Part shown: in pieces, positions 6,570 to 13,119 of the stretch
Layout: each line of letters opens with the position of its first letter
How positions within the stretch are numbered: the first letter of the stretch is position 1
From: Baffinella frigidus
Taxonomy: Eukaryota > Cryptophyceae > Cryptomonadales > Baffinellaceae
Length of the DNA stretch: 14,092 nt
Reading direction: 5' to 3'
Assembly (NCBI GenBank): GCA_026770585.1
Contig: MU646393.1
Span: 115,564-129,655 of the forward strand
Position numbers and translations under genes: made by a program
The notes under the pieces: model-generated
Told to the model about the DNA's origin: nothing
Database searches by the model: none
What the model saw: the letters and a program-made list of their open reading frames with translations, nothing else

Positions 6570-7475
6570 CTAGATCGAAGGAGCCGGGGGCGGGCTTGCG
6601 CGCAGCATGTCGTTGAGCATGCTCGCAATCGCAAGGATCGACGACTTCCGGCGGCGCGACTCTGCCGCAGGCACCTGCGTAGGTGTCGAGGGCAGAGAGG
6701 GGAGCTCGGGGACGAAGTCGTCCTCTTGCGCCGGGAGATCCTCCGACAGCGTGACCTCCGCGTGGATCGAGGACGGGAGCGACGAGATGTCGCCGACGGG
6801 GAGATCCACGTCGAAGGCACTCTGCAACTTTTCGGGTGCGTCGGCGTCGAGGCGTCCCTGCCCAGAAGAAGGACCACCCAGTCAGCTGATGCGCAACCTT
6901 TAGGTCCTTGAGGTTCTTCGAGCTCCCAACTGCGCCAACAGAGATTGCCGCATGCGCAACGGCTCAAAGTTTGAGCCGTCTTGAGCAACACATGGGTGTC
7001 ACCTGGTGTGAGTGGATGCGGAGGGCCCGTGAGGGCCCGTTGTTGTGCTGAAAAGCGTCACACGCCACTAGAGTTCCCATGACTCAGCTCGGGGGTGAAT
7101 CACGTGCTGCATGGAGAGGGTGGTGCGGTCGGTGCAGGGATTGCTATGGGCGCTTGCCTGCCATCGCTGCCGCCCTTTCTCCGCCAACAACCTGCCCCAG
7201 CACAGAGGCTGAAGGACCATCGCCGAGACTGTCTGGGAGACAGACTCCGCGACGTTAGATGACTGGCGGGACAACTTGCCCATGAAGGTGGAAGAGCTTT
7301 CTGGCGATGGGCATCCTTCTGGCGTGGTGGGCATCGACCATGAGCCACTGAATGGCCCTTCGTCGGAGAAACGGCGCCGGAACTCGATGAAAAGCGAAGA
7401 GGGTTCCATCAGTCCCCGCCGCGCAATGGGCGACGACGCGCCGGCCGTGTTGTCCTGGTCGTTCGGTTCGCTCAT
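6570..7475 (-). CDS. Paralogous gene copy A, unknown function, two predicted exons
   Basis: Function unknown. Predicted exon 1 is 7475-7158 (106 codons from ATG; MSEPNDQDNT to GRQRWQ) and exon 2 is 6857-6570 (95 codons plus TAG). The inferred intron, 7157-6858, has donor CAG|GCAAGC (GC type), a CTGAC branch-like site about 24 nt before the end, and acceptor CTTCTTCTGGGCAG. Both junctions are phase 0. Exon 2 is closed upstream by an in-frame TGA, which the intron removes. The 201-aa product has an RRRFSDEG segment near residue 33, a probable helix around MGKLSRQSSNVAESVSQTV (about 65-83), an acidic middle and a C-terminal RRRKSSILAIASMLNDML. No signal peptide or membrane span is evident. The RRxS-type sites are possible kinase targets. 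Support comes mainly from conservation of both frames in copy B (10779-11583). An alternative is two unspliced pseudogene frames. Confidence 0.5.
6858..7157 (-). other. Predicted 300-nt GC-AG intron of gene copy A
   Basis: Donor AG|GCAAG matches the consensus of the rarer GC-AG introns and is unchanged in copy B. The reading frame of exon 1 reaches a stop soon after the donor in copy A (7068) but much later in copy B. The segment 6898-6929 is an SKN-repeat fragment that replaces about 68 nt of unrelated sequence found in copy B. A conventional donor (CAG|GTTGTT, near 7192) exists only in copy A and is not conserved. Confidence 0.4.
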
Positions 7476-7612
7476 TGGTGCGAAGAGCTTGCTGATGATG
7501 CGGTTGCTGACGCTATCCTATGTAACCGATCACAATTCCACTGAAAATGACCCGTTCGGGAAAAAAACGCATTTGACCATTTTGGAAAAATGGGCTCGAA
7601 AAAACTTATTGT

Positions 7613-7802
7613 AGGAAGCATGTAAGGTGTCATGGGACTACTTTTTGGAGGCAAATAAGTCGTTAACCGTCAACTTTTCCCGTCTTGTTCCCCCGCACCG
7701 TTTTGAAGAGCTTAGTCCCAGCTGTCCTAAGTCATTTTCAAAAGTGAGCTAACTATTTTGGTTTGGTCAATAGGCGACCTCAAATATTGCGTTTTTTGCT
7801 TA
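7613..7802. other. AT-rich region upstream of gene A; nothing identified
   Basis: This region lies upstream of gene A (minus strand). The paralogy with copy B runs to about 7612 and then stops. No promoter element can be assigned with confidence. Confidence 0.4.
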
Positions 7803-8260
7803 TGTTAAATAATTCGGGACTAATTTACTACACGATATGCTGACATTCTTGGTACAAATCTTTTTCAGAAAACTCGAATCGTTGCCTTTTCGGATGATTT
7901 TAGGCAACTGCTTCGACAAAAAAAGCTTTGTGAAAGATGTCATGACGTCCATCGATTTTAATGCTGACATAGCCTTTTTTATGTGATGGTAGGTGCATAT
8001 CATGATATGAATATGCACCTACCGTAGGTGCATATCATGATATGAATGATATGAATATGCACTTATGATATGAATATGCACCTACCGTAGGTGCATATCA
8101 TGATATGGTAGGTGCATATCATGATATGAATATGCACCTACCATGGCATAAAAACGCTGTTTCTAGAGAGTTTGAATGCCATGGTATGCATCGTTTATGT
8201 CATGATATGCACCTACCATGGCATGCATCGTGTAGTAAATTAGTCCCGAATTATTTAACA
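7803..8260. mobile_element. 458-bp MITE-like element with perfect 34-bp terminal repeats
   Basis: TGTTAAATAATTCGGGACTA through TTTACTACACGAT at 7803-7836 is the perfect reverse complement of 8227-8260. No open frame long enough for a transposase exists inside. The right half contains a cluster of palindromes (7988-8142). GTCCCGAATAA just after the right end (8261-8271) repeats part of the terminus. It is absent from the paralogous segment to the right (after 12163). The inner TTTACTACAC links it with the smaller foldbacks. Confidence 0.85.
7988..8225. repeat. CATATCATGATATG palindrome cluster
   Basis: The unit GGTAGGTGCATATCATGATA followed by TGAATATGCACCTACC is a hairpin that itself contains the perfect 14-bp palindrome CATATCATGATATG. 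Variants occur at 7988-8023, 8023-8090, 8085-8106 and 8107-8142, with an extra hairpin CCATGGCAT/ATGCCATGG (8141-8184) and a final half-unit near 8199-8220. The array could extrude as several adjacent cruciforms. Confidence 0.75.
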
Positions 8261-8285
8261 GTCCCGAATAACCTTACACGCTTCC

Positions 8286-8514
8286 TAGAAATGGGCTCCG
8301 CGCGGATCTCTAAAACGTGAGGTGAGGAGGTCAGGAACGTCTTTTTGAGAAAAAATCGTCGAAAATGAACTTTTGTGCCATCTTGAGGGTGGTTGATTCT
8401 ATTTTAGGCATCTTGCCCATGTCTAAGATAGCATAAAAGTTCGTTTTCGACGTTTTTTTCTCGAAAAGACGTTTTTCCTGACCTGACCTTGAATCCGCGC
8501 GGAGCCCATTTCTA
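8286..8514. mobile_element. 229-bp foldback element
   Basis: TAGAAATGGGCTCCGCGCGG (8286) pairs with CCGCGCGGAGCCCATTTCTA ending at 8514. The arms continue inward through GTCAGGAA, ACGTCTTTT-GAGAAAAAA, CGTCGAAAA and GAACTTTT. The stem is about 95 bp with scattered mismatches, and the loop is short. It sits 25 bp from the preceding MITE. No protein is encoded. Confidence 0.8.
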
Positions 8515-8695
8515 CAATACTCTCTCACCTTGTGGGGTATTCGTGATTGAAGCTCTTAAACTTCAACCATGGGATACCATGAGCCTCAGAACCGGCTGAC
8601 TTGGGTTCGATGCGTGTAAGTGAGCATGGGAGCGGTACGAGCTCGTATCGCATACCTTCACCCACCCCAAGAGAGCCACCCTGTATCCCCTCTTC

Positions 8696-8820
8696 ACGAG
8701 CCTCTGCACTGGAGCGCTAAACGCGATCCGAAAGCAAAAATGCTTTCTCTGCAGTCCTTTCTACGGAAGGGCGTGTCGTTGGCATATGTTGGGAGAAATA
8801 AAAACGTACAGGACCTGAAG
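8696..8820 (+). repeat. Long-form SKN-related repeat, copy 1
   Basis: CGAGCCTCTGCACTGGAG, CGCGATCCGAAAGCAAAAAT, GCTTTCTCTGCAGTCCTT, CGGAAGGGCGTGTCGTT and CATATGTTGGGAGAAAT match 12516-12641 almost base for base. The end carries the degenerate SKN signature (AYVGRNKNVQDLKD in one frame). A 120-aa open frame spans it, but the paralogous copy does not keep that frame, so I do not call a gene. Confidence 0.65.
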
Positions 8821-8918
8821 GACAAAGCAAGAAATGCGGCGATCTTTTCGGGTACTCGACGGGAACAACGGAGTAGACTAAAGGTCTTCTCGTTCCTTAA
8901 TGATAGGAGGGAAAAACT

Positions 8919-8995
8919 AAGCATGGATTTTCTGCAGAACAAGTTCCAGTGTCCGCCTCTGTTGGGAGCTCGAAGAACCTAAAGGACCTAAAGGA
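8919..8995 (+). repeat. SKN repeat, copy on the plus strand
   Basis: AAGCATGGATTTTCTGCAG (8919-8937), then AACAAGTTCCAGTGTCCGCC, TCTGTTGGGAGCTCGAAG, AACCTAAAGGACCTAAAGG. The frame AEQVPVSASVGSSKNLKDLK is intact. Opposite orientation to the copies at 5160 and 5521. Confidence 0.7.
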
Positions 8996-9034
8996 TCCCA
9001 AACCCTCATCGAAGAGTTTCACGCTTACAGATTC

Positions 9035-9196
9035 ATAGGCTAACGGCCTGAAAATGGGGTAGTTAGGCCTACGGCATTGCCTAGGACCTCCTACCGTAGG
9101 CCGAGGGATCCTAGGACCAAGAAGTCTCGGCCTACGGTAGGAGGTCCTAGGCAATGCCGTAGGCCTAACTACCCCATTTTCAGGCCGTTACCCTAT
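9035..9196 (+). mobile_element. PAL-4 palindrome, copy 1
   Basis: ATAGGCTAACGGCCTGAAAA at the left and TTTTCAGGCCGTTACCCTAT at the right. Inside come TGGGGTAGTTAGGCCTACGG, CATTGCCTAGGACCTCC and TACCGTAGGCCGAG, mirrored on the other side. The 162-bp element is a palindrome except for its central GGATCCTAGGACCAAGAAGT region. Paralogous sequence near 12656-12720 has the same neighbours without it. Frames called on both strands here are artefacts of the palindrome. Confidence 0.85.
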
Positions 9197-9213
9197 TAAG
9201 ATCCGCCAACATC

Positions 9214-9335
9214 GAGGCGAGGAGGTTCCTCGAGTTTCGCCAGCAACCCCCGAACCCTAAACCAGTGCCCCCCAAACCATGCACCCCTGAGCCCTAAATG
9301 TTGAACCCTAAACGTTAAACCCTAAACGAGGGCCA
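9214..9335 (+). repeat. Duplicated GAGGTTCCTCGAGTTTCGCC block with degenerate telomere repeats
   Basis: GAGGTTCCTCGAGTTTCGCC is followed by CAACCCCC, CCCTAAACC and several degenerate CCCTAAA units (9247-9328), then GAGGGCCAGG. Related copies lie at about 12703-12745 and 13120-13222. These are the telomere-like repeats furthest from the end; they look like passengers of a segmental duplication. Confidence 0.65.
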
Positions 9336-9345
9336 GGTGTGAGTA

Positions 9346-9480
9346 TTGTGTGGGTTGCGTGATTTCAGAAAACGCCACAGAATCCTTTTTAGATACAACG
9401 AATTCAACGAAATCAGTCTTAAGACGTCTCGCCTCTGTGCCTCCTTCAAGAGGATCCTTCAAGAGGAGGAGGTGCGACCT
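9346..9480 (+). repeat. GTCTC-CTGTGCCTCC dispersed repeat
   Basis: TTTCAGAAAACGCCACAGA (9364-9382) and AAGACGTCTCGCCTCTGTGC with CTCCTTCAAGAGGA (about 9420-9455) match 13252-13312. A third copy (AAACGTCTCTCGTCTGTGCC, then TTCAAGAGGAG) is at about 9580-9629. Within the first copy, GGATCCTTCAAGAGGA is a small internal duplication. Confidence 0.6.
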
Positions 9481-9495
9481 CCTAGTGAAACCTCT

Positions 9496-9550
9496 TGCAG
9501 GGGTACCTCGCTCATAACCCAAAGGAACATAAGAACCCATAAGAAACCGC
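9496..9550 (+). repeat. Degraded PAL-1 left arm
   Basis: GCAGGGGTACCTCGCTCATA then CCCAAAGGAACATAAGAACC and CATAAGAAACCGCC: the arm is broken and partly duplicated at CATAAGAA. No right arm follows. Confidence 0.6.
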
Positions 9551-9630
9551 CATCGCTCACAAGAAAACTCCAGAGACTGAAAACGTCTCTCGTCTGTGCC
9601 TCCGTCTAAAGGATCGTTCAAGAGGAGAAG

Positions 9631-9720
9631 TTGAAATGCTTTCTCCGCGGTTCCTTTCTACGGAAGGGCGTGGCGTTGGACTATGTTGGAAGCACTTAAA
9701 ATCTAAAGGACGTAAAGGTG
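9631..9720 (+). repeat. Long-form SKN-related repeat, degenerate copy
   Basis: AAATGCTTTCTCCGCGGTTC, CTTTCTACGGAAGGGCGTGG and ACTATGTTGGAAGCACT match 8739-8800, followed by AAATCTAAAGGACGTAAAGG. The SKN frame is broken by TAA after GGAAGCACT. Confidence 0.6.
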
Positions 9721-9754
9721 TGACCTCCATGTGACACCTCATAGTGAGACCTCC

Positions 9755-9808
9755 TACAGGGGTACCTCGCTCATAAGAACCCTCCTCCCCCTAGGACTCT
9801 ACAGTACA
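9755..9808 (+). repeat. PAL-1 half element
   Basis: TACAGGGGTACCTCGCTCAT, AAGAACCCTCCTCCCCCTAG and GACTCTACAGTA, then a second TACAGGGGTGACTC where the right half should be. Truncated at the centre. The left flank GAGACCTCC also precedes the PAL-1 copy at 13704, so the flank and element were probably copied together. Confidence 0.65.
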
Positions 9809-10312
9809 GGGGTGACTCAAAGTTAATATCACACCATTTTGAGGGGTGTGGTGTGCGGAACTTAAATAATCAAGGTCCACGTGGACCTTTAATTTAAGGT
9901 CCGCAAAAAACGAGTGTGTGGACCTTAAATGTAAACCTTAAATTCAGTAAGGTGTAGTTGCAATTTTCAACTTGCACCACTCGGGAAACCATTTTTTCCT
10001 GGGAAATGTTGACACTTTTTCGACCTGAAAAATCGCCAGCTCCATTGTCAGGGGGGGTAAGCGATGTCGGGCCAGATTGTTTTCACTGTATTAAGGTCCG
10101 CAAGAACGGGTGTGTGCGGACCTTAAAGAATTAAGGTCCAGAGAGATTGATAATTTATTGCCAAACAACAAGCGTCAGGCCATGCTACGCATTGTGTCGG
10201 CCTCTCATACCAGTATTTTCCAGATGGATTCTAACTCCACCTCCTACCAACTAAGGTCCACAGAAAACGGGTGTGGTGGGCGGACCTTGAATAATTAAGG
10301 TACGCCTATGTC
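9809..10312. repeat. AAGGTCCGCA/TGCGGACCTT hairpin cluster; no supported gene
   Basis: A short hairpin with arms TTAAGGTCCGCA and TGCGGACCTTAA is perfect at 10091-10126. Variants lie at about 9893-9930 and 10251-10291, and the smaller palindrome AAGGTCCACGTGGACCTT at 9880-9897. Loops share AACGGGTGTG or AACGAGTGTG. Between the hairpins (9931-10090 and 10127-10250) I find nothing recognisable. An overlapping 62-aa frame has no support. Confidence 0.65.
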
Positions 10313-10433
10313 TACAGGGGTACCTCGCTCGTAAGAAACCGCCCCCCACCTACGACCGCCATAGGACCCTAGGCATGGTCCTGCTGTAGGGTCCTAGAGG
10401 GGCGCGGTTTCTTATGCCCGAGGTACCCCTGTA
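10313..10433. mobile_element. PAL-1 palindrome, copy with flipped centre
   Basis: Arms TACAGGGGTACCTCGCTCGT and GCCCGAGGTACCCCTGTA. The centre reads GACCGCCATAGGACCC, then CATGGTCCTGCTGTAGGG: the reverse of the usual order, as at 4952-5058. TA flanks both ends. Confidence 0.8.
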
Positions 10434-10590
10434 GGCCCCTGCGGTGGTCCTAAGTGGGGTCGCAGTTTCTCATCCCTGAAGTGGCCAGGCAGTCAATTTT
10501 GACGGCCAAGAGGTCCTAGGCAGGTCCTAGGGCCTCACGATAGGGCGTATGAGCCTGCTGACCACTTAAGGGATACGCGAGGTACCCCTG
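10434..10590. mobile_element. PAL-1 right half interrupted by a PAL-2 element
   Basis: GGCCCCTGCGGTGGTCCTAA and CGCAGTTTCTCAT (to 10473) are the right half of a PAL-1 element. After the insert, ACGCGAGGTACCCCTGTA (10574-10591) completes it. The insert, about 10472-10575, is a PAL-2 copy (ATCCCTGAAGTGGCC to GACCACTTAAGGGATA). The nested order shows that PAL-2 moved after this PAL-1 copy. The left half of the PAL-1 is missing. Confidence 0.75.
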
Positions 10591-10763
10591 TACCCCCGGC
10601 CCGATTCGGGGTGCGGCGGCGCGCAGAAGTAAGGCACTTCCCCACACCAGGTGTAGGGACCTACCAAAACAGATGAATATGTAGATCGCCGGCACCCTCC
10701 GCCGCCCCCGCCGACAGGAACCCCTCTCTGCCAAGGAACCCGTGGAGGACGCAGCGGCACGGC

Positions 10764-10795
10764 TGAAACCGCCTCCTCCTAGGACCCTACAGCAC
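10764..10795. mobile_element. PAL-1 fragment joined to gene copy B
   Basis: GAAACCGCCTCCTCCTAGGA followed by CCCTACAGCA matches the inner left arm and centre of PAL-1. Homology between gene copies A and B ends within a few bases of this fragment. The gene frame reads through it and stops at TAG (10781-10779, minus strand) inside its CCTAGG. Confidence 0.6.
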
Positions 10796-11583
10796 GACCG
10801 GGGACGCAGTCGTCTTCTTGGGCCGGGAGATCCTCCGACAGCGTGACCTCCGCGTGGATCCAGGACGGGAGCGACCAGATGTCGCCGACGGGGAGATCCA
10901 CGTCGAAGGCACTCTGCAACTTTTCGGGTGCGTCGGCGTCGAGGCGTCCCTGCCCAGAGGAAAGATTACCCAGTCAGCTGATGCGCAACTCGACTCGCAG
11001 GGCGCTGCCGATTCAGCGTCAGCGAGAAAGAGAGTGCAAGCGGGTGGAAGGTGCTGCGCCAACAGAGATTGCCGTACGCGCAACGGCCCAAAATTTGAGC
11101 CGTCTTGAGCAACAAATGGGGGGCATCTGGTGTGCTGAAAAGCGTCACACGCCAGTAGAGTCCCCATGACTCAGCTCGGGGGTGAATCACGTGCTGCATG
11201 GAGAGGGTGGTGCGGTCGGTGCAACGACTGCTCTGGGCGCTTGCCTGCCATCGCTGCCGCCCTTTCTCCGCCAACTTCCTGCCCCAGCACAGAGGCTGAA
11301 GAACCATCGCCGAGACTGTCTGGGAGACAGTCTCCGCGACGTTAGATGACTGGCGGGACAACTTGCCCATGAAGGAGGAAGAGCTTTCTAGCGATGGGCA
11401 CTTCCACTCTGGTGCGGGCACTTCCACTCCGGTGTGGATCGTCGACGATGAGCCAATGAGTGGCCCTTTATCGGAGAAACGGCGCGGTGCAGGTGCGGAG
11501 CCGGTGGTGGGGTTGGGCAGTCCCCGCCGCGCAACGGGCGACGACGCGTCGGCCGTGTTGTCCTGGTCGTTCAGTTCGCTCAT
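10779..11583 (-). CDS. Paralogous gene copy B, C-terminally truncated
   Basis: Predicted exon 1 is 11583-11245 (113 codons; MSELNDQDNT to GRQRWQ) and exon 2 is 10949-10779 (56 codons plus TAG). The inferred 295-nt intron uses the same AG|GCAAGC donor, CTGAC branch-like site and CTCTGGGCAG acceptor as copy A, again phase 0. Exon 1 is 7 codons longer, partly because a 20-bp unit is duplicated at 11396-11435. Conserved blocks are SSPVARRGL, FMGKLSRQSSNVAETVSQTV, AMVLQPLCWGR and, in exon 2, DVDLPVGDI. After AQEDD the protein departs from copy A and ends CVPGRAVGS on a stop inside a PAL-1 fragment. The last 40 or so residues of copy A (including RRRKSSILAIASML) are missing. It may be a pseudogene or a shortened functional form. 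Unspliced, exon 1 stays open to 10966. Confidence 0.45.
11396..11435 (+). repeat. 20-bp tandem duplication inside gene copy B
   Basis: GGGCACTTCCACTCTGGTGC is followed directly by GGGCACTTCCACTCCGGTGT. Gene copy A has a single related stretch at the same place. The duplication adds the residues around EVPAPEWKCP without breaking the frame. Confidence 0.7.
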
Positions 11584-11679
11584 TGGTGCGACCAGCTTGC
11601 TGACGATGCGGTTGCTGACGCTATCCTAAGTAACCGATCACGATTCCAAGGCCTGTTTTCTGAAAATGACCCCTTGGGG

Positions 11680-12107
11680 TTTTGGAGCTGCCAAACTGGT
11701 CAAACGCGATTTTTGCCGCCCTAATAAGGCTGGATTATGTGAGGACAGAATACAGAATACAGAATGCAAAGTTGCTGTAAAACGTTTTACGGCCACTTTG
11801 AGCTCGAATTGTGTGATACATAATGAAACGTTGCGTTTTTAATTGCATTATGTTTTGCCTCAAGATTTTTTAATGAAAATCCCAACTCGCAACGTTTCGA
11901 CATGATTCCCGTCTCAAAACTGTTTTATGGCTGAAGCGTTGTGGTTTGCATGCAAATCTGCTCGGATTCGAAATACATGAAAGTCAATAAATGACTTTGC
12001 ATTACGTATTTCGCGAATTAAAAAGACACATAGAATCCGCCCTAAAATACACTTATTACCCTACATTAATACCCCAAACCGCATAACACTTTGGCAACTC
12101 ATTTTTT
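11680..12107. other. About 430-bp AT-rich insertion upstream of gene B
   Basis: The paralogy between the gene copies runs to CTGAAAATGACCC (7543-7555; 11659-11671), then resumes at AAAACGC with TGACCATTTTGGAAAAATGG (7562-7593; 12114-12146). In copy A the two are adjacent; in copy B they are about 430 bp apart. The intervening DNA is AT-rich and contains inverted GAAACGTTGCG/CGCAACGTTTC (11824-11834, 11888-11898), a triple ACAGAAT run near 11747-11764 and the hairpin AAAGTCA/TGACTTT near 11981-11999. No open frame is supported. Confidence 0.6.
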
Positions 12108-12250
12108 AGGGGGAAAACGCCTGTGACCATTTTGGAAAAATGGGATCGAAAAAACTGATGGGCGGAAACCCAAACCCTGAATTTTGACCCCCCCCCCATA
12201 AAATTTACCTGCGAATTGTGGGACAGAGCTACTACTGAACCCTTACGAGC

Positions 12251-12494
12251 CCCGTAGTTCAAATCAAGATGAAATGTGAGGCACCAAGTGGCTCCAATTT
12301 CGGAGGGGGGGCAAATTGATTTCCTGGACGCGAACGTTACCAGTCGCGTCCAGTTTGTACCATACATGAAATTCAAATTGGAGTTTTTAGGTCCTTTAGG
12401 TTCTTCACATAGGCGGACACCAGAACCTATGTGCAGAAAATCCATGCTTCCTTTTGCCAAATTAAGGCAGACACCTCGAATTTGAACTACGGGG
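12251..12494. mobile_element. Foldback carrying an SKN repeat
   Basis: CCCCGTAGTTCAAAT (12251-12265) pairs with ATTTGAACTACGGGG (12480-12494). Inner stems are CTCCAATTT (about 12292) with AAATTGGAG (about 12375), and CTGGACGCG with CGCGTCCAG (12323-12352). On the right side between the stems lies an SKN repeat (12385-12452). Confidence 0.65.
12385..12452 (-). repeat. SKN repeat with 9-nt internal deletion
   Basis: On the minus strand it has GGAAGCATGG, ATTTTCTGCAC and GGTGTCCGCCTATGT, then GAAGAACCTAAAGGACC. Nine bases equivalent to GGGAGCTC and a neighbour are missing, so the SKN frame loses three residues but stays in register. It lies within the foldback at 12251-12494. Confidence 0.6.
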
Positions 12495-12515
12495 TGGGGG
12501 TTTTCACTGGCAGTA

Positions 12516-12641
12516 CGTGAGCCTCTGCACTGGAGAGCGAAACGCGATCCGAAAGCAAAAATGCTTTCTCTGCAGTCCTTACCACGGAAGGGCGTGTCGT
12601 TTTCATATGTTGGGAGAAATTAAAACCTCAAGGACCTCAAG
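12516..12641 (+). repeat. Long-form SKN-related repeat, copy 2
   Basis: Nearly identical to 8696-8820 (for example GAGCCTCTGCACTGGAG, CGATCCGAAAGCAAAAATGC, GGAAGGGCGTGTCGTT, CATATGTTGGGAGAAAT). It then reads TAAAACCTCAAGGACCTCAA. The SKN frame is broken by TAA. Downstream, AAAGAGCTTCGCGCTTCCAG parallels 9009-9030. Confidence 0.65.
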
Positions 12642-12782
12642 GTAATCAAGGTAATCAAAGAGCTTCGCGCTTCCAGCTGGCTGTACGCTAACCTCGAGCG
12701 GAAGAGGTTCCTCGAGTTTCGCCATCAACCCCCAAGCCCTAAACCGTTGCCTAAAAATGGTAAGCGGAACAACCTAAACTCT

Positions 12783-12956
12783 AACACCTCAAACACAGAG
12801 TTTCTCTGACACCTCAAACACAGGGTTTTCCGGTCATCATTTCTCAAACACAGGGTTTTCCGGTCATCATTTCTCACAAACACAGGGTTTTCCGGTCATC
12901 ATTTCTCAAACACAGGGTTTTCCGGTTATAAATACAGGGTTTTCCGGTTATCATTT
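12783..12956 (+). repeat. 30-bp tandem repeat CAAACACAGGGTTTTCCGG
   Basis: Five to six copies of CTCAAACACAGGGTTTTCCG followed by GTCATCATTT. The first (CACAGAGTTTCTCTGACAC) is diverged, one copy has an extra AC, and the last two are shortened (GGTTATAAATACAGGG). A related tail GGGTTTTCC, then CATCATTTTC, resumes at 13078-13100 after the inserted PAL-1. Confidence 0.85.
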
Positions 12957-13077
12957 TACAGAGGTACCTCGATTACAAGAAAACGCCTCCCCGTAGGACC
13001 CTACAGTAGGCCTATGCGTAGGGCCCTATGGTCGTCCTAGGGGGGTGACGTTTTCTTGTAATCGAGGTACCCCTGTA
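12957..13077. mobile_element. PAL-1 palindrome inserted in the tandem repeat
   Basis: GATTACAAG subfamily, differing from 5278-5398 at about two positions. It interrupts the 30-bp tandem array: TCCGGTTATCATT precedes it and GGGTTTTCC with TCATCATTTTC follows. TA flanks both ends. Interrupting an older repeat is direct evidence that PAL-1 is mobile. Confidence 0.88.
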
Positions 13078-13119
13078 GGGTTTTCCTCTCATCATTTTCA
13101 ACACTGAGTTTCGCTCCGC

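Noticed and set aside
8560-8625. Possible tRNA because of GGGTTCGATGCG
   Set aside because: The T-loop-like string is present, but I could not build matching acceptor, D and anticodon stems around it.
8620-8982. 120-aa plus-strand frame
   Set aside because: It covers the long-form SKN repeat and a second SKN repeat joined by unrelated sequence. The paralogous copy at 12516-12641 does not keep the frame.
8897-9154. Minus-strand frame containing a SYRRPRLLGPRIPRPTVGG-like segment, also seen at 13012-13446 and 13357-13629
   Set aside because: It is the translation of the PAL-4 palindrome; because the DNA is self-complementary, the same peptide appears on both strands and in both copies.
10110-10298. 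62-aa frame between GGTCCGCA hairpins as a transposase remnant
   Set aside because: No catalytic or DNA-binding motif can be seen, and it begins and ends in hairpin sequence.
12783-12956. CRISPR-like array of 30-bp repeats
   Set aside because: The units are contiguous with no unique spacers, and the context is eukaryotic.
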